From Syntrophomonas sp. (lineage in GTDB: Bacteria; Bacillota; Syntrophomonadia; Syntrophomonadales; Syntrophomonadaceae), in contig JAENYG010000008.1 in assembly GCA_016841875.1 (NCBI GenBank), forward strand, positions 69,950-133,949: 64,000 bases of DNA. Reading direction: 5' to 3'. Numbering within the stretch: position 1 is the first letter of the stretch; each line of letters begins with the position of its first letter. Positions 8,767 through 18,478 of this stretch are shown here, piece after piece. Position numbers and translations under genes: made by a program. Below the pieces are notes generated by a model that searched no databases, had not been told where the DNA came from, and saw only the letters and a program-made list of their open reading frames with translations.

Positions 8767-9702
8767 TTACACTGTGTGCAAGTGTCCTTCAATATAAGTA
8801 CACATTTTTTCTAATAATATTTCTACTTTAGTGTTTTCCCCGGCCTCTATCCAGAATATGCGTTTGTCTTTATTAAACCAGGTAAACTGCCGCTTGGCGA
8901 ATCTACGAGTTTCTCTCTTAATTTCACTTATCATACCTTCCCGGTCAATAAACCCGTTCAGATAAGCGATTACCTGTTTATACCCCAGGGCTTGCATGGA
9001 ATTAAGATCATCCCTATAATTTGATCTTTGCCGTAAAGCCAATACTTCGTCTATAAGGCCCTCTTCTATCATCTGGTCCACCCGCTGATCTATCCGGCTA
9101 TAAAGTTCCTGGCGCTCCTGGTATAAACCTACTACAGCCAGTTGATAGGTCTGCTGGTCTCTTTTTTGGAAGGTTGAAAACGGCTTTCCGGTCAGTTCAT
9201 ATACTTCCAGGGCTCGGACAATTCGTTTTCGATCGCTGCCGCTGATCATCTGACTATATTCTTTGTCCACTTTCTGTAATACCGAATATGCAAAATCAAG
9301 GCCTGATTGATCTATCAATTGCTCCCACTTTTTGCGCACTGTTTGTTTTGATTCTATAGGGAAAAAGTGATAGTTGTCCACTACTGCCTGATAATATAAT
9401 CCAGTACCTCCCACCATGATAGGCAAATTACCCCGGTTATTGATCTCTGCGATGACTTGACTGGCTAACCGCTGGTATTGTGCTACATTGAAATCCTGGT
9501 CAATATCAACAATGTCTATCAAATGATGAGGTACAAAATAGCGTTCCTCAGGACTAGCCTTAGCCGTTCCAATGTCCATACCCCGGTAGACTTGCATGGA
9601 GTCACAGCTAACTATTTCACCACCCAACTTCCTGGCCAGTTTTAATGCTAAATCGGTTTTGCCTGATGCAGTGGGTCCTACGATAGCAGCTAATTTATGC
9701 AT
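8767..9702 (-). CDS. miaA: tRNA dimethylallyltransferase MiaA
   Basis: Transfers the dimethylallyl group to A37 of tRNAs reading UNN codons; MiaB, also encoded in this window, later methylthiolates that base. The 311-aa protein shows the P-loop [15 protein letters not shown] near the N-terminus. It also has [16 protein letters not shown], the PHHLIDIVD motif and [12 protein letters not shown] prefer the ATG at 9702, which matches the family N-terminus and has GGGATGG upstream; an ATG 18 bases earlier lacks a ribosome site. Confidence 0.95.
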   Translation of the reverse strand: MHKLAAIVGPTASGKTDLALKLARKLGGEIVSCDSMQVYRGMDIGTAKASPEERYFVPHHLIDIVDIDQDFNVAQYQRLASQVIAEINNRGNLPIMVGGTGLYYQAVVDNYHFFPIESKQTVRKKWEQLIDQSGLDFAYSVLQKVDKEYSQMISGSDRKRIVRALEVYELTGKPFSTFQKRDQQTYQLAVVGLYQERQELYSRIDQRVDQMIEEGLIDEVLALRQRSNYRDDLNSMQALGYKQVIAYLNGFIDREGMISEIKRETRRFAKRQFTWFNKDKRIFWIEAGENTKVEILLEKMCTYIEGHLHTV

Positions 9703-9744
9703 TCCAATCCATCCCAACATTCGCTTAGTTTTCTAAACATGTGA

Positions 9745-10524
9745 TTAGCGAGTATTAATTACCCCGTATGCTACGTTATTGTTGGTGCTTCCATAAACAC
9801 TGGTACAATTCAGCCTTTCAAATTCCATACTGCCCTTTCTTTCCTTTATTACAACTCTTCTTCTGGCTACCCGACAGGCTTGTAATACAGCTTCCTCACT
9901 TAGCGGCTCCATGTTGGCGGCTTCTCTCAATGGTGATATGGCCTGGCTTTTTAGCAATGGACTTCTAAACATAGGATCAAAGTATACAATGTCATATGTA
10001 TTATCATCCAGGTCTTTCAGGTATTGATTATGATCTTGATTGATCACCTGTATTCTCCCAATCGCTTCCTGCAGCCAGGGCATATTCGATTTATAAAGCT
10101 GCATACCCCATTTGACTATGTGACTAACGGCTATTGACGACTCAACGCCAACCACTTTGCCCCGGGGAGAAAAATACGATGCAACAATGGCATCCGCCCC
10201 CAAACCCAGAGTGCAGTCCAAAAAATGGTCATCCGCTTTCAATTCGCAGGCCTGGACCAAAGGGTCCATAAGATCATTCTTCCTGTAGGCAGAGATTCTG
10301 ACTTTGGCCATACTGGGATGAAAAAAGAATTTGGTGTCATTTAAATACATCACTGGTCCAGATGACTCCCATACTATGACAGCCTGGACCTGACTTTCAG
10401 CCTGAATCTTAGCCAGGCTTCTCCTCAGTCTGGGCACATATAGTATCTGGCTTTCCTCCAGAAATCCTTTAAAGTCAGGGGTTAGGTCATCGCTTGATTG
10501 GGTATTGGTTGCAACTATTTCCAT
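9745..10524 (-). CDS. Class I SAM-dependent methyltransferase (RsmJ/DUF548-like)
   Basis: A 259-aa protein with a Rossmann methyltransferase core. Motif I appears as DHFLDCTLGLGADAIVAS, motif II as GKVVGVESS, and motif IV as YDIVYFDPMF, close to the DPPY-like motif of DUF548/RsmJ enzymes that methylate 16S rRNA. The substrate here is inferred only. Its start codon lies one base after the mutL stop, so the two are almost certainly co-translated. It sits upstream of miaA in a group of nucleic-acid maintenance genes. Confidence 0.75.
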   Translation of the reverse strand: MEIVATNTQSSDDLTPDFKGFLEESQILYVPRLRRSLAKIQAESQVQAVIVWESSGPVMYLNDTKFFFHPSMAKVRISAYRKNDLMDPLVQACELKADDHFLDCTLGLGADAIVASYFSPRGKVVGVESSIAVSHIVKWGMQLYKSNMPWLQEAIGRIQVINQDHNQYLKDLDDNTYDIVYFDPMFRSPLLKSQAISPLREAANMEPLSEEAVLQACRVARRRVVIKERKGSMEFERLNCTSVYGSTNNNVAYGVINTR

Positions 10525-10525
10525 A

Positions 10526-12292
10526 TTACCGCCTCTTGAACATTCTTTCCAGGTCCTCATAACTCAGTCTGATTATAGTTGGTCTTCCATGGGGACAATG
10601 CTGATAATCCTCAAGCTGGAAAAGATCTTTAATAATTATTTCCATTTCATCCTTCCTTAAGCAGGTTCCAGCTTTTACTGCTTTTTTGCAGGACATAATG
10701 GTGAGTGCTTTTCTGCTCAAGTCAGGTATATTTTTGTTTTTCAACAGTTCATCAAGTATTTCGTACAGCACTTCCTTTTCGCGCCCTGATGCAGCGAAGG
10801 GCACGGTTCGGATAGCAATTGAGTTGTGCCCTATTATTTGGATGTCAAACCCCAGGTTATTAAAGGCAGTCATATTTTGCTCCAGGGTTTCTATCTGTGC
10901 TGCTGATAATTCCAGGGTAATCGGGAATATTAAGTCTTGAACGCTGCCTTGATCCTGCTGGTACTCATTCACTAGTTTGGAAAATATAATTTTTTCATGG
11001 GCTGCGTGCTGGTCGGCAATCCACAAAGAGTCACCCTTTTGCAAAATAATATATGAGTTGAATACCTGACCGATAATTCTTATCTCATCCCCGCTATCAC
11101 CAGATTCCTGCTCAGACACAAGATTATCCGTAAGGAACGCCATGTCGACCGCTTTTTCATAAGTGATCTGTTCCATCTGTCTGGCAGCAGGTCTGCTATC
11201 GAATATCGGCTGTTGCTTAATAAACACCGGTTGAGCCTTTATTAGTCCCGGCTGAGGTTCTCCTGCATCCTGCCTATCCCGCTCGAAATAATTAATATTT
11301 ACGCCCCAGTTGCTCTTTTCTAATCTATCTCTCAAAACATCGAGTACCACCCGAAATACTCCCTGTTCGTCCTTGAATCTTATTTCGCTCTTCTGGGGAT
11401 GAACATTTACGTCAACGGTGGAAGGATCAAGATCTATGGACATGATAACAACGGGATATTCTCTTGAAAGCAGTCGTCCCTGGTAAGCTCTGTCTATCGC
11501 CCGATATAGAATGGGACTTCTAATTGGTCTGCGGTTGATAAAAAACATCTGATTTTTACGGTTAGTTCTTTTGATGTCTGGTTGGGAGATCAATCCTTTA
11601 AGCTGATAGGTATCCCCGGCATATGAAACTTCCATCAAGTGGTTGGCAAAGTCCCTTCCATATACAGCTATCACCGTGTCCAGCAAAGATTCATTGCCGG
11701 GGGTTTTGAAATAGGTCTTTTTTTCACTGCTGTAGGAAAAAGATATGTCCGGTCTGGCCAGAGCATATTTGCATATCAGTTCATGGATATGATTGCTTTC
11801 TGTTACTACAGTTTTTAAAAATTTCTTGCGGGCCGGGGTGTTATAAAATAGATCTTTTACTATTACTCTCGTTCCCGGTGGCGATGCATTAACCTGATGA
11901 ACTGCCATCTGTCCACCCTCCAGGCGAGCGTAAACTCCCGGTTCATCTTGCGATTTACTGTACATATCTATGCGTGAGACCGAAGCTATACTGGGCAGAG
12001 CTTCACCTCTGAATCCCATAGTTTGTATATGCTGCAGATCCTCTTCCTGGTTAATTTTACTAGTAGCGTGACGGAGAAATGCCAGGGGGACTTCTACGAA
12101 GTTTATTCCCTGACCATTATCTTCCACTTCGATTTTTTCACTGCCGCCTGCGGTAATCTTAACCGTTATTTTATTGGCTCCCGAGTCAATGGAATTTTCA
12201 ATAAGTTCCTTGACTATAGAAGCGGGCCGCTCGATCACTTCACCAGCAGCAATTTTATTGATCAGATCATCATCCAGCAGCTTAATAGACAT
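10526..12292 (-). CDS. mutL: DNA mismatch repair protein MutL
   Basis: Couples mismatch recognition by MutS to strand incision. The 588-aa protein has the GHKL ATPase domain: NKIAAGEVIERPASIVKELIENSID split over the N-box, DNGQGI, GFRGEALPSI. The C-terminal dimerisation/endonuclease domain has DQHAAHEKIIF and the zinc-site motifs ACKKA-like SCKKAVKAG and CPHGRPT. The endonuclease motif DQHA(X)2E is present, so this is a nicking MutL as expected in bacteria without MutH. The ATG at 12292 with GAGGAAAGG upstream is preferred over an in-frame GTG 21 bases earlier. Confidence 0.96.
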   Translation of the reverse strand: MSIKLLDDDLINKIAAGEVIERPASIVKELIENSIDSGANKITVKITAGGSEKIEVEDNGQGINFVEVPLAFLRHATSKINQEEDLQHIQTMGFRGEALPSIASVSRIDMYSKSQDEPGVYARLEGGQMAVHQVNASPPGTRVIVKDLFYNTPARKKFLKTVVTESNHIHELICKYALARPDISFSYSSEKKTYFKTPGNESLLDTVIAVYGRDFANHLMEVSYAGDTYQLKGLISQPDIKRTNRKNQMFFINRRPIRSPILYRAIDRAYQGRLLSREYPVVIMSIDLDPSTVDVNVHPQKSEIRFKDEQGVFRVVLDVLRDRLEKSNWGVNINYFERDRQDAGEPQPGLIKAQPVFIKQQPIFDSRPAARQMEQITYEKAVDMAFLTDNLVSEQESGDSGDEIRIIGQVFNSYIILQKGDSLWIADQHAAHEKIIFSKLVNEYQQDQGSVQDLIFPITLELSAAQIETLEQNMTAFNNLGFDIQIIGHNSIAIRTVPFAASGREKEVLYEILDELLKNKNIPDLSRKALTIMSCKKAVKAGTCLRKDEMEIIIKDLFQLEDYQHCPHGRPTIIRLSYEDLERMFKRR

Positions 12293-12293
12293 A

Positions 12294-13637
12294 TTAAAGG
12301 ACCCTTTCCTCACCCGTCCTGGTTATAATCGATTTATATTCGTCTTTAACCCGGTCCTGCAGGTATACTATATCATAAGTGCCGCTGTTCAATGTCTTAT
12401 AGGCATCGCGGGCCTGGGCTTGACAGGTGCTGCAGGCGTAAATAGGCAACTGAATACCGGCTATATGATATTTCTTGCCATTGGGGTGCTGGGCAGTAGA
12501 AATTATTATTCTAAAACCTCCACAGGCAGGACATAGTCTAAGTTCATTCCTTTGATCTTCATTGATATAATCGGTATCATAAAAAATCCGTTCATGTGAA
12601 GTTTTAAAGAGTTCACCACTCCTGCGGTTTTTTTCGATAACATCTTCCCGGTTACGGAAAGTTTTCAATTGGGTGTCTACAATCTTATAAATCCTCTCCA
12701 TGTTACCACCCGGTTCTTTCAGTCGGGCCGGATCGTAGTCAGGTTCCCGCAAATTAGAGTAGTCAATCCCGGCCATAGCCATGATGATTCCCATATTTAT
12801 ATATGGCAGGGCTGATTCAACTGAATACCCTCCCTCTAATACAGCTATATCCGGAGCCAGGGTTTCATTGAGTTTTGCATATCCCTGGGCAGAAAATGCC
12901 ATATTAGCCAGAGGATCACTGTAGTGGTTATCCTGGCCTGCGGAATTTACTATTACATCAGGTTTGAATTCTTCTAGAAGCGGCATAACCAGGTTATCCA
13001 GCACATAATGGATACCTGTGTCAGTTGTGCGAGGCAGCAGCGGTATATTTATGGTAGTGCCATAAGCTAAAGGTCCACCGGCCTCTTCCATAAAACCGGA
13101 ACCCGGATACAGAGTTCTGCCGTCCTGGTGAAAGGATATGAACAGCACATCGGGGTCATGGTAAAATATTTCCTGGGTTCCATCACCATGGTGCACATCG
13201 GTGTCAACTATGGCAATACGCTTGACACCATATTTCTGGCGGAGATATTCCACCATGATGGCCTCGTTGTTTATGTTACAGAAACCCCGGTTTCCGTGGG
13301 CTACGGTCATGGCATGATGTCCAGGTGGTCTTATTATGGCGAAACCATTTCGTACTTCACCGCTCATCACGGCATCAGCCATCACCAGAGCAGAACCTGA
13401 CGAAACCAGGTGGGCTTCTGTGATCTGTGCTTCCACATCAGGTACACAGAAGTGCACTCTCGCAATATCCTTTAAACTGGCCAGGCCAGGTTTATATTCT
13501 TTGATCTGTGGAAGATCCATGATACCTTCCTCAAATATCTGGTCGCGGGTATATAGAAGTCTTTCTTCCCTCTCAGGATGGGTCGGAGATATAGCCCAGT
13601 CAAAAGCTGGAAAGAACAAAATACCAGTTGGTTTCAT
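12294..13637 (-). CDS. Histone deacetylase-like hydrolase with C-terminal Cys4 region
   Basis: Zinc-dependent amidohydrolase of the arginase/deacetylase fold, 447 aa. The catalytic set is complete: GHH at 106-108, zinc ligands Asp147 and His149 in DTDVHHGDG, Asp236 in AGQDNH, and Tyr271 in LEGGY. Bacterial members deacetylate acetyl-lysine, polyamines or other acylamides; the substrate is unknown here. After about residue 300 there is an extra domain of roughly 145 residues with cysteines 369, 372, 402 and 405 (CPAC and CSTC), likely a zinc ribbon. It overlaps hyuA by 4 bp and ends one base before the mutL start, so it belongs to the mismatch-repair operon. Confidence 0.9.
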   Translation of the reverse strand: MKPTGILFFPAFDWAISPTHPEREERLLYTRDQIFEEGIMDLPQIKEYKPGLASLKDIARVHFCVPDVEAQITEAHLVSSGSALVMADAVMSGEVRNGFAIIRPPGHHAMTVAHGNRGFCNINNEAIMVEYLRQKYGVKRIAIVDTDVHHGDGTQEIFYHDPDVLFISFHQDGRTLYPGSGFMEEAGGPLAYGTTINIPLLPRTTDTGIHYVLDNLVMPLLEEFKPDVIVNSAGQDNHYSDPLANMAFSAQGYAKLNETLAPDIAVLEGGYSVESALPYINMGIIMAMAGIDYSNLREPDYDPARLKEPGGNMERIYKIVDTQLKTFRNREDVIEKNRRSGELFKTSHERIFYDTDYINEDQRNELRLCPACGGFRIIISTAQHPNGKKYHIAGIQLPIYACSTCQAQARDAYKTLNSGTYDIVYLQDRVKDEYKSIITRTGEERVL

Positions 13638-15304
13638 ATCTTCACCCCCTTGAATTCTTCAATAAAACCAGGAGCAACTTGTATTCCCACTTCAAATAGT
13701 TTGCCTACCCGATCCCATCCTCGAATCATATTGAACTGTTCTTCTAAAAAGAAACTGGAGTCAGCGGTGTATTCTTCCATACCCAGTTCTTGACCTACAG
13801 TGAGCAGGTATTGTCGTGCCATCTCTTTGGCATCGGTAAGTTGAAAGCTCCTGGGTTTTTCAAGTTCTCCGCTCTTACCACCCGGATCAAGAGTATATTT
13901 ATTGCTCTGGGTATCTACATGGAGCACCACCGTAAGGGTAGGTCTTACTACTGAAGCTCCCAGTGCATTGGCGACCGGTGAATAGGGATGGATAAACGAC
14001 TCAACATTCATCATCTCCGCCAGGGCCGGAACCATAGCCGGAGCTGCGGCCCCAATACCGATAACCCGGTCTAATTTGAATCTACGCTGATTGATTACTT
14101 CCCAGACTTTATAGGCGGGTTCGTTTTCCCATTGCAGAAACATTTCGTTCACTGCTTCAAAGAGCCTATGGCTCACGTAATCTACTATCTGAGCACACAG
14201 GTCAGCAGTATCCAACTGCTGCTGGGCAGCTATTTCTCCCATCTTGCTTTCTGATCTTGATGTATCTCCTAAATTGAGATTAAGATGCAGATTGAAGGCA
14301 TCGATTACAGTAGGTTTTTCTCCCCCGAAACACGCTGCTGGACCAACCCGATAAGGCTGAACCCCTTCTGTAGTTATTACGCTGTCACCACCCAGGGCAA
14401 TGGACCTCACAGCAAATGAATTCACATGGGTGAGCTGGTTTTCTATGATTGCTCCCCTGGATGCATACAATGGCTCGCCAGCAATAATAAGAGATAAATC
14501 AGTGGTGGTACCACCCACATCAACGACCACGGAATTCAATGCGTCTCTGGTTAAGGCTGATCCTCCCATGGTACTGGCAGCCGGACCTGATAAGACGGTT
14601 TCACATGGTTTGGCCCGTGATGCCTGCAGGGGCATGGTTCCGCCATCTGCTTTCAATACATGTACATCAGTTTCAATTCCTCTGATTTTGAGGGCTTCTT
14701 CAATTTCATCTGCAAAACGGTTCCATGCACTTATGGTCATAGCTGTAAAATAGGTTGTGGCTGCTCTTCTTGGAAAATTAAGCTTACCCGATATATCTGA
14801 ACTTATTGCTACGTATACTCCTTCACATTCCTCGATTATCCTCTTTTTTACCAATTTTTCATGAACATCATTACGGTTGGAAAATTTCGATGCGACTGCA
14901 ATCCTGCTGATACCCGAAGACTTGATCCACTCCAGAAGGCCATCAATTTCCTGGTTATCGAGACGTTCAATTTCCCGGCCCCGGAAATCAACAGACCCTT
15001 TTAGAAAATATGTCTCTCCAGCTATATCATAGGAATCATGCGGCAGTCCGTAACCCGGCAGTAATACCAGAGCAGTTTTCTCTCCCCGCCCGGTGGCCAA
15101 TAAGTTGGTGACTAGAGTAGTACTGAGAACGATCCGATTGATTTCTGCTGGGTCACTATGATCCAGCAGTTCGTCCAATACCTGCAGCAGGCTGTTCTTT
15201 AAGTTTTCTTCATCAGTAGGCTTTTTCACTGATGTTACTATCTCGCCCCGGTTGAATAGTACCCCATCGGTAAAGGTGCCTCCGACATCAATTCCAATTA
15301 ACAA
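13634..15304 (-). CDS. Hydantoinase/oxoprolinase family protein (HyuA-like)
   Basis: A 556-aa member of the ATP-dependent hydantoinase A / 5-oxoprolinase family. The N-terminus GIDVGGTFTDGVLF is the ATP-binding phosphate-1 motif of this actin-like fold. The central VVVDVGGTTTDLSLI is the second such motif, and SIALGGDSVI and IGIGAAAPAMVPALA follow. Substrates in the family include hydantoins, 5-oxoproline and acetone or acetophenone (carboxylases). No HyuB partner is present. It lies between mutS and the deacetylase gene, with a 4-bp overlap to the latter. Why a ring-opening enzyme sits in the mutSL operon is unclear. Confidence 0.85.
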   Translation of the reverse strand: MLIGIDVGGTFTDGVLFNRGEIVTSVKKPTDEENLKNSLLQVLDELLDHSDPAEINRIVLSTTLVTNLLATGRGEKTALVLLPGYGLPHDSYDIAGETYFLKGSVDFRGREIERLDNQEIDGLLEWIKSSGISRIAVASKFSNRNDVHEKLVKKRIIEECEGVYVAISSDISGKLNFPRRAATTYFTAMTISAWNRFADEIEEALKIRGIETDVHVLKADGGTMPLQASRAKPCETVLSGPAASTMGGSALTRDALNSVVVDVGGTTTDLSLIIAGEPLYASRGAIIENQLTHVNSFAVRSIALGGDSVITTEGVQPYRVGPAACFGGEKPTVIDAFNLHLNLNLGDTSRSESKMGEIAAQQQLDTADLCAQIVDYVSHRLFEAVNEMFLQWENEPAYKVWEVINQRRFKLDRVIGIGAAAPAMVPALAEMMNVESFIHPYSPVANALGASVVRPTLTVVLHVDTQSNKYTLDPGGKSGELEKPRSFQLTDAKEMARQYLLTVGQELGMEEYTADSSFFLEEQFNMIRGWDRVGKLFEVGIQVAPGFIEEFKGVKI

Positions 15305-15376
15305 TGATTGCCACCTCCTGTTGATATTATTTTAGCCTATAACTACCAGATAATTTCATTTTTCTTATACTCTTTA

Positions 15377-17956
15377 TTAACTTAAGAGCTGTTTCCATTT
15401 GAATAATATATTAATCGCATCCATGGGAGTTAATTCGTTTACATTGATTTCTTCCAGTTCACTCAAGATTGGATTCTGGGGAGCAAACAATGATGGTTGG
15501 GAAACCATGTCCGCACCGGCAACCAGGGATTGACCCTTCTCTAACCCCAGCAGCACTGCCTGGGCTCTTTCAATCACCGGAAGAGGAAGCCCTGCTAGCC
15601 TGGCCACCTGAATACCGTAACTTTTATCGGCTTTGCCTGGCAGCACCTTTTTAAGAAAAACCACCGTATCTTCGGTCTCATGAACAGAAACCGATAAATT
15701 TATTACCTGGGAGTATTTATCTGCCAGATCAGTTATCTCATGATAATGAGTAGCAAATAAGGTTCGGGCTTTGATTTTTTCCAGGATATATTCGCTAACG
15801 GCCCGGGCGATGCTCATACCATCATAAGTGCTGGTACCTCGCCCAATTTCATCTAATATGATAAGGCTCTTCCGGGTAGCATTGTGCAGGATGTTAGATA
15901 CTTCAACCATTTCTACCATAAAAGTACTATATCCGGCGGCCAGGTCATCTGATGCTCCTACCCGGGTGAATATTTTGTCTACTATCCCTATGCTGGCCGA
16001 TGCTGCAGGTATGAAGCTGCCCATCTGGGCCATTAAGATCAAGAGAGCAATTTGTCTCATATAGGTACTCTTGCCCCCCATATTAGGCCCGGTTATGATA
16101 GCAAACGCAGTATCATCAATTCCGATTCGTGTATCATTGGGGACAAAACGGGATTCGGTCAAATTTTTTTCTACCACCGGATGGCGGCCGGATTTTATCT
16201 CGATTGCTTCACTGCTGCTGATAACAGGTCGAACATAATCATTATTATAAGCTGTTTCCGCCAGGCTGAATAAAACGTCCAGTACCGCTATTTTTTGCGC
16301 TGTTTCCAGCATCCTTTTTATATGTTCAGATAATTGATTTCTTATCTGAAGAAATTCTTCATATTCAACTGCATACAATCTTTCTCTGGAACCCAATATT
16401 TTGTCTTCATAATTCTTAAGTTCTTCACTGATAAATCTCTCAGTATTTACTAGAGTTTGTCTGCGAATATAATCAGCCGGCACCCGGCTTAAATTAGACT
16501 TGCTTACCTCTATGTAATAACCAAAAACTTTATTAAAACCTACTTTAAGGAATTTGATACCGGTTCGTTCTTTTTCTCGAGCCTCAAAATCCATCAGCCA
16601 GGCGGACCCTTTTTCTGAAAGAAGTTTCAGTTCATCAATCTCATTCTTATAGCCGGTCTTGATTATATTACCCTCTTTTAAGGTCAAGGGAGCCTCTTCA
16701 TCAATACTGTGATCGATCATATCATATAGATCCTGCATTTTATCCATAGCCGCTATTTCACAAAGTATGTCGCTGTGGAGATCATTGAAGCTGTCCGGCA
16801 TCTCATGCAGGGCTCGTAATGAGTTTTTCAATGCCAGCAAATCCCTCGGATTTGCAATATCGCTCCCTATTTTGCCGGCAATTCTTTCCAGGTCATAAAT
16901 ATTATCCAGTAAGACTTTTAGTTCATCACGCAAAACCAGATTTTCCTTTAATTCTTGAACCCCATCCAGCCTGCGTTCTATTTCCTTTTTCTTCTTCAGG
17001 GGCTGCTCTATCCATTTCTTTAACATCCGCTTGCCCATTGAAGTTCGGCATCCATCCAGTACAGCCAGCAAGGAACCTTCCCTTTTACTTTCTCGCATAG
17101 TAACCGTCAATTCGAGATTACGACGAGTGTAATAATCCATCTCCAGATAGTATCCAGTATCATAAAGCCTCAAACTCTGCACTTGCTTCAAGCTGCTTTT
17201 TTGGGTCTTATTTAAAAATGATATTATGGCTGCAGCAGCTTTAACAGCCGTCCCATATTCCTTTAAGCCAAAACTTTCCAGGCTGTGGACAGCAAAATGC
17301 CGGGTTAGTATATCCTTAGCCCGGTCATAGTATAAAATGTCTTCAGGGATATTACTGACTGCCATGCTCTCGGATAAGAAAGCTGGTTTCTGCCATTCCA
17401 ACTCCAGGCTTGACTCAACGTTAATCAGTACCTCTGCTGGGGTCAGCCGCAGGAGTTCACTGTACAGTTTCAAATCTCTTTCTTCTCCGCTAAATTCGGT
17501 TACCCGGAAGTCACCGGTTGAAACATCTATATAGGCAAAACCGTTGGTGGCATTATCACAAACAATAGCAACCAGATAGTTGTTCTGGTGTTCATCTAGA
17601 ATGTTATCATCCATAACTGTTCCTGGGGTTATTATTTTAGTGACCTCTCGTTTTACGATACCTTTAGCAGATTTCGGATCTTCCACCTGTTCGCAAACGG
17701 CTATGCGATAACCCCGGTTAATCAATTTAGCTATGTAATTGTTGGCAGAATGATAAGGAATGCCGCACATGGGTATCTTAGTTTCCTGTCCTCCATCCCG
17801 TCCGGTCAATACTATATCAAGCTCCCTGGAAGCTACCTTTGCATCTTCAAAAAACATCTCATAGAAATCTCCCAGGCGAAAGAAAAGTATACAATCCTGG
17901 TGCTGGTCTTTTACCTGCAGGTATTGTTCTATCATTGGTGTATATTTAGCAGCCAG
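15377..17956 (-). CDS. mutS: DNA mismatch repair protein MutS, probable CTG start
   Basis: Recognises mismatches. Domain I has the mismatch-reading Phe-X-Glu in LGDFYEMFFED. The C-terminal ATPase has Walker A TGPNMGGKSTYMRQ, Walker B LIILDEIGRGTSTYDG and the ATHYHEITDL signature. The frame opens at an ATG at 17932, but that ATG has no ribosome site. It would also drop the conserved residues AAKYTP that precede PMIEQYL in this family. The upstream frame contains only CTG as a possible start (17954-17956), with AGGGGG eight bases before it and a TAG just beyond. I therefore call a CTG start (859 aa). It begins the operon, after a terminator for ylbF. Confidence 0.93.
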   Translation of the reverse strand: MAAKYTPMIEQYLQVKDQHQDCILFFRLGDFYEMFFEDAKVASRELDIVLTGRDGGQETKIPMCGIPYHSANNYIAKLINRGYRIAVCEQVEDPKSAKGIVKREVTKIITPGTVMDDNILDEHQNNYLVAIVCDNATNGFAYIDVSTGDFRVTEFSGEERDLKLYSELLRLTPAEVLINVESSLELEWQKPAFLSESMAVSNIPEDILYYDRAKDILTRHFAVHSLESFGLKEYGTAVKAAAAIISFLNKTQKSSLKQVQSLRLYDTGYYLEMDYYTRRNLELTVTMRESKREGSLLAVLDGCRTSMGKRMLKKWIEQPLKKKKEIERRLDGVQELKENLVLRDELKVLLDNIYDLERIAGKIGSDIANPRDLLALKNSLRALHEMPDSFNDLHSDILCEIAAMDKMQDLYDMIDHSIDEEAPLTLKEGNIIKTGYKNEIDELKLLSEKGSAWLMDFEAREKERTGIKFLKVGFNKVFGYYIEVSKSNLSRVPADYIRRQTLVNTERFISEELKNYEDKILGSRERLYAVEYEEFLQIRNQLSEHIKRMLETAQKIAVLDVLFSLAETAYNNDYVRPVISSSEAIEIKSGRHPVVEKNLTESRFVPNDTRIGIDDTAFAIITGPNMGGKSTYMRQIALLILMAQMGSFIPAASASIGIVDKIFTRVGASDDLAAGYSTFMVEMVEVSNILHNATRKSLIILDEIGRGTSTYDGMSIARAVSEYILEKIKARTLFATHYHEITDLADKYSQVINLSVSVHETEDTVVFLKKVLPGKADKSYGIQVARLAGLPLPVIERAQAVLLGLEKGQSLVAGADMVSQPSLFAPQNPILSELEEINVNELTPMDAINILFKWKQLLS

Positions 17957-18007
17957 TTCAGCAACCCCCTAGAATACATAATTTATGTTAAAGATATCAG
18001 TCCCTAA

Positions 18008-18040
18008 AAAGAAAGACCCGGTGACCCAGGTCTTTCTGCT
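18008..18040 (-). terminator. Terminator of the miaB-ylbF unit
   Basis: AGAAAGACC (18010-18018) pairs with GGTCTTTCT (18029-18037). On the minus strand TTTTTAGG follows the stem. It separates ylbF from mutS, so mutS must have its own promoter in the next 50 bp or rely on read-through. Confidence 0.75.
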
Positions 18041-18064
18041 CAAAAGTATGCGGCTGATTAGGTA

Positions 18065-18475
18065 CTATGAGCAACCACCCTCGCAGGAAGCGCAAGAGCC
18101 ACCACAGCTCCCGGTAATGGCCTGATTCATAGCAAAATACACTGCCTGCATTAAATTATCAAACTTTTCCTGGGCAGACATCATCTCCTGCAGTAATGGA
18201 TTATTACTCAGCTGCTGCTCGAGTATATCAATATGATCTTCTTCCCCTTTGGTTATCATCAGACCATCATTCATCTTATGCTCTAATTTCATCTTGGCAT
18301 CTTTGTATTTTATGATAAGGTTAGATGCTTCATAATCCTCATTCAATCTATTCTGCAGTTCTTTTAACACAATAATTTCCTCGGAATCACCTATAGATGA
18401 ACCCAGATCAAACGCTAATTTAATAATATCTTCTTTTAACAAGTCTTTATCCCCCTTATTATTACTGATAGACAC
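18065..18475 (-). CDS. YlbF/YmcA (RicF-like) protein with Cys-rich tail
   Basis: A 136-aa mostly helical protein of the YlbF/YmcA family. In Bacillus subtilis YlbF (RicF), YmcA (RicA) and YaaT (RicT) form a complex that carries [4Fe-4S] clusters, works with RNase Y in mRNA maturation and affects competence, biofilm and sporulation. The C-terminal tail GSCGGSCASCEGGCS has four cysteines in the right place for cluster binding. The gene follows miaB by 3 bp, as ymcA follows miaB in Bacillus. Whether it is the RicA or RicF equivalent cannot be decided. Confidence 0.85.
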   Translation of the reverse strand: MSISNNKGDKDLLKEDIIKLAFDLGSSIGDSEEIIVLKELQNRLNEDYEASNLIIKYKDAKMKLEHKMNDGLMITKGEEDHIDILEQQLSNNPLLQEMMSAQEKFDNLMQAVYFAMNQAITGSCGGSCASCEGGCS

Positions 18476-18478
18476 TAA

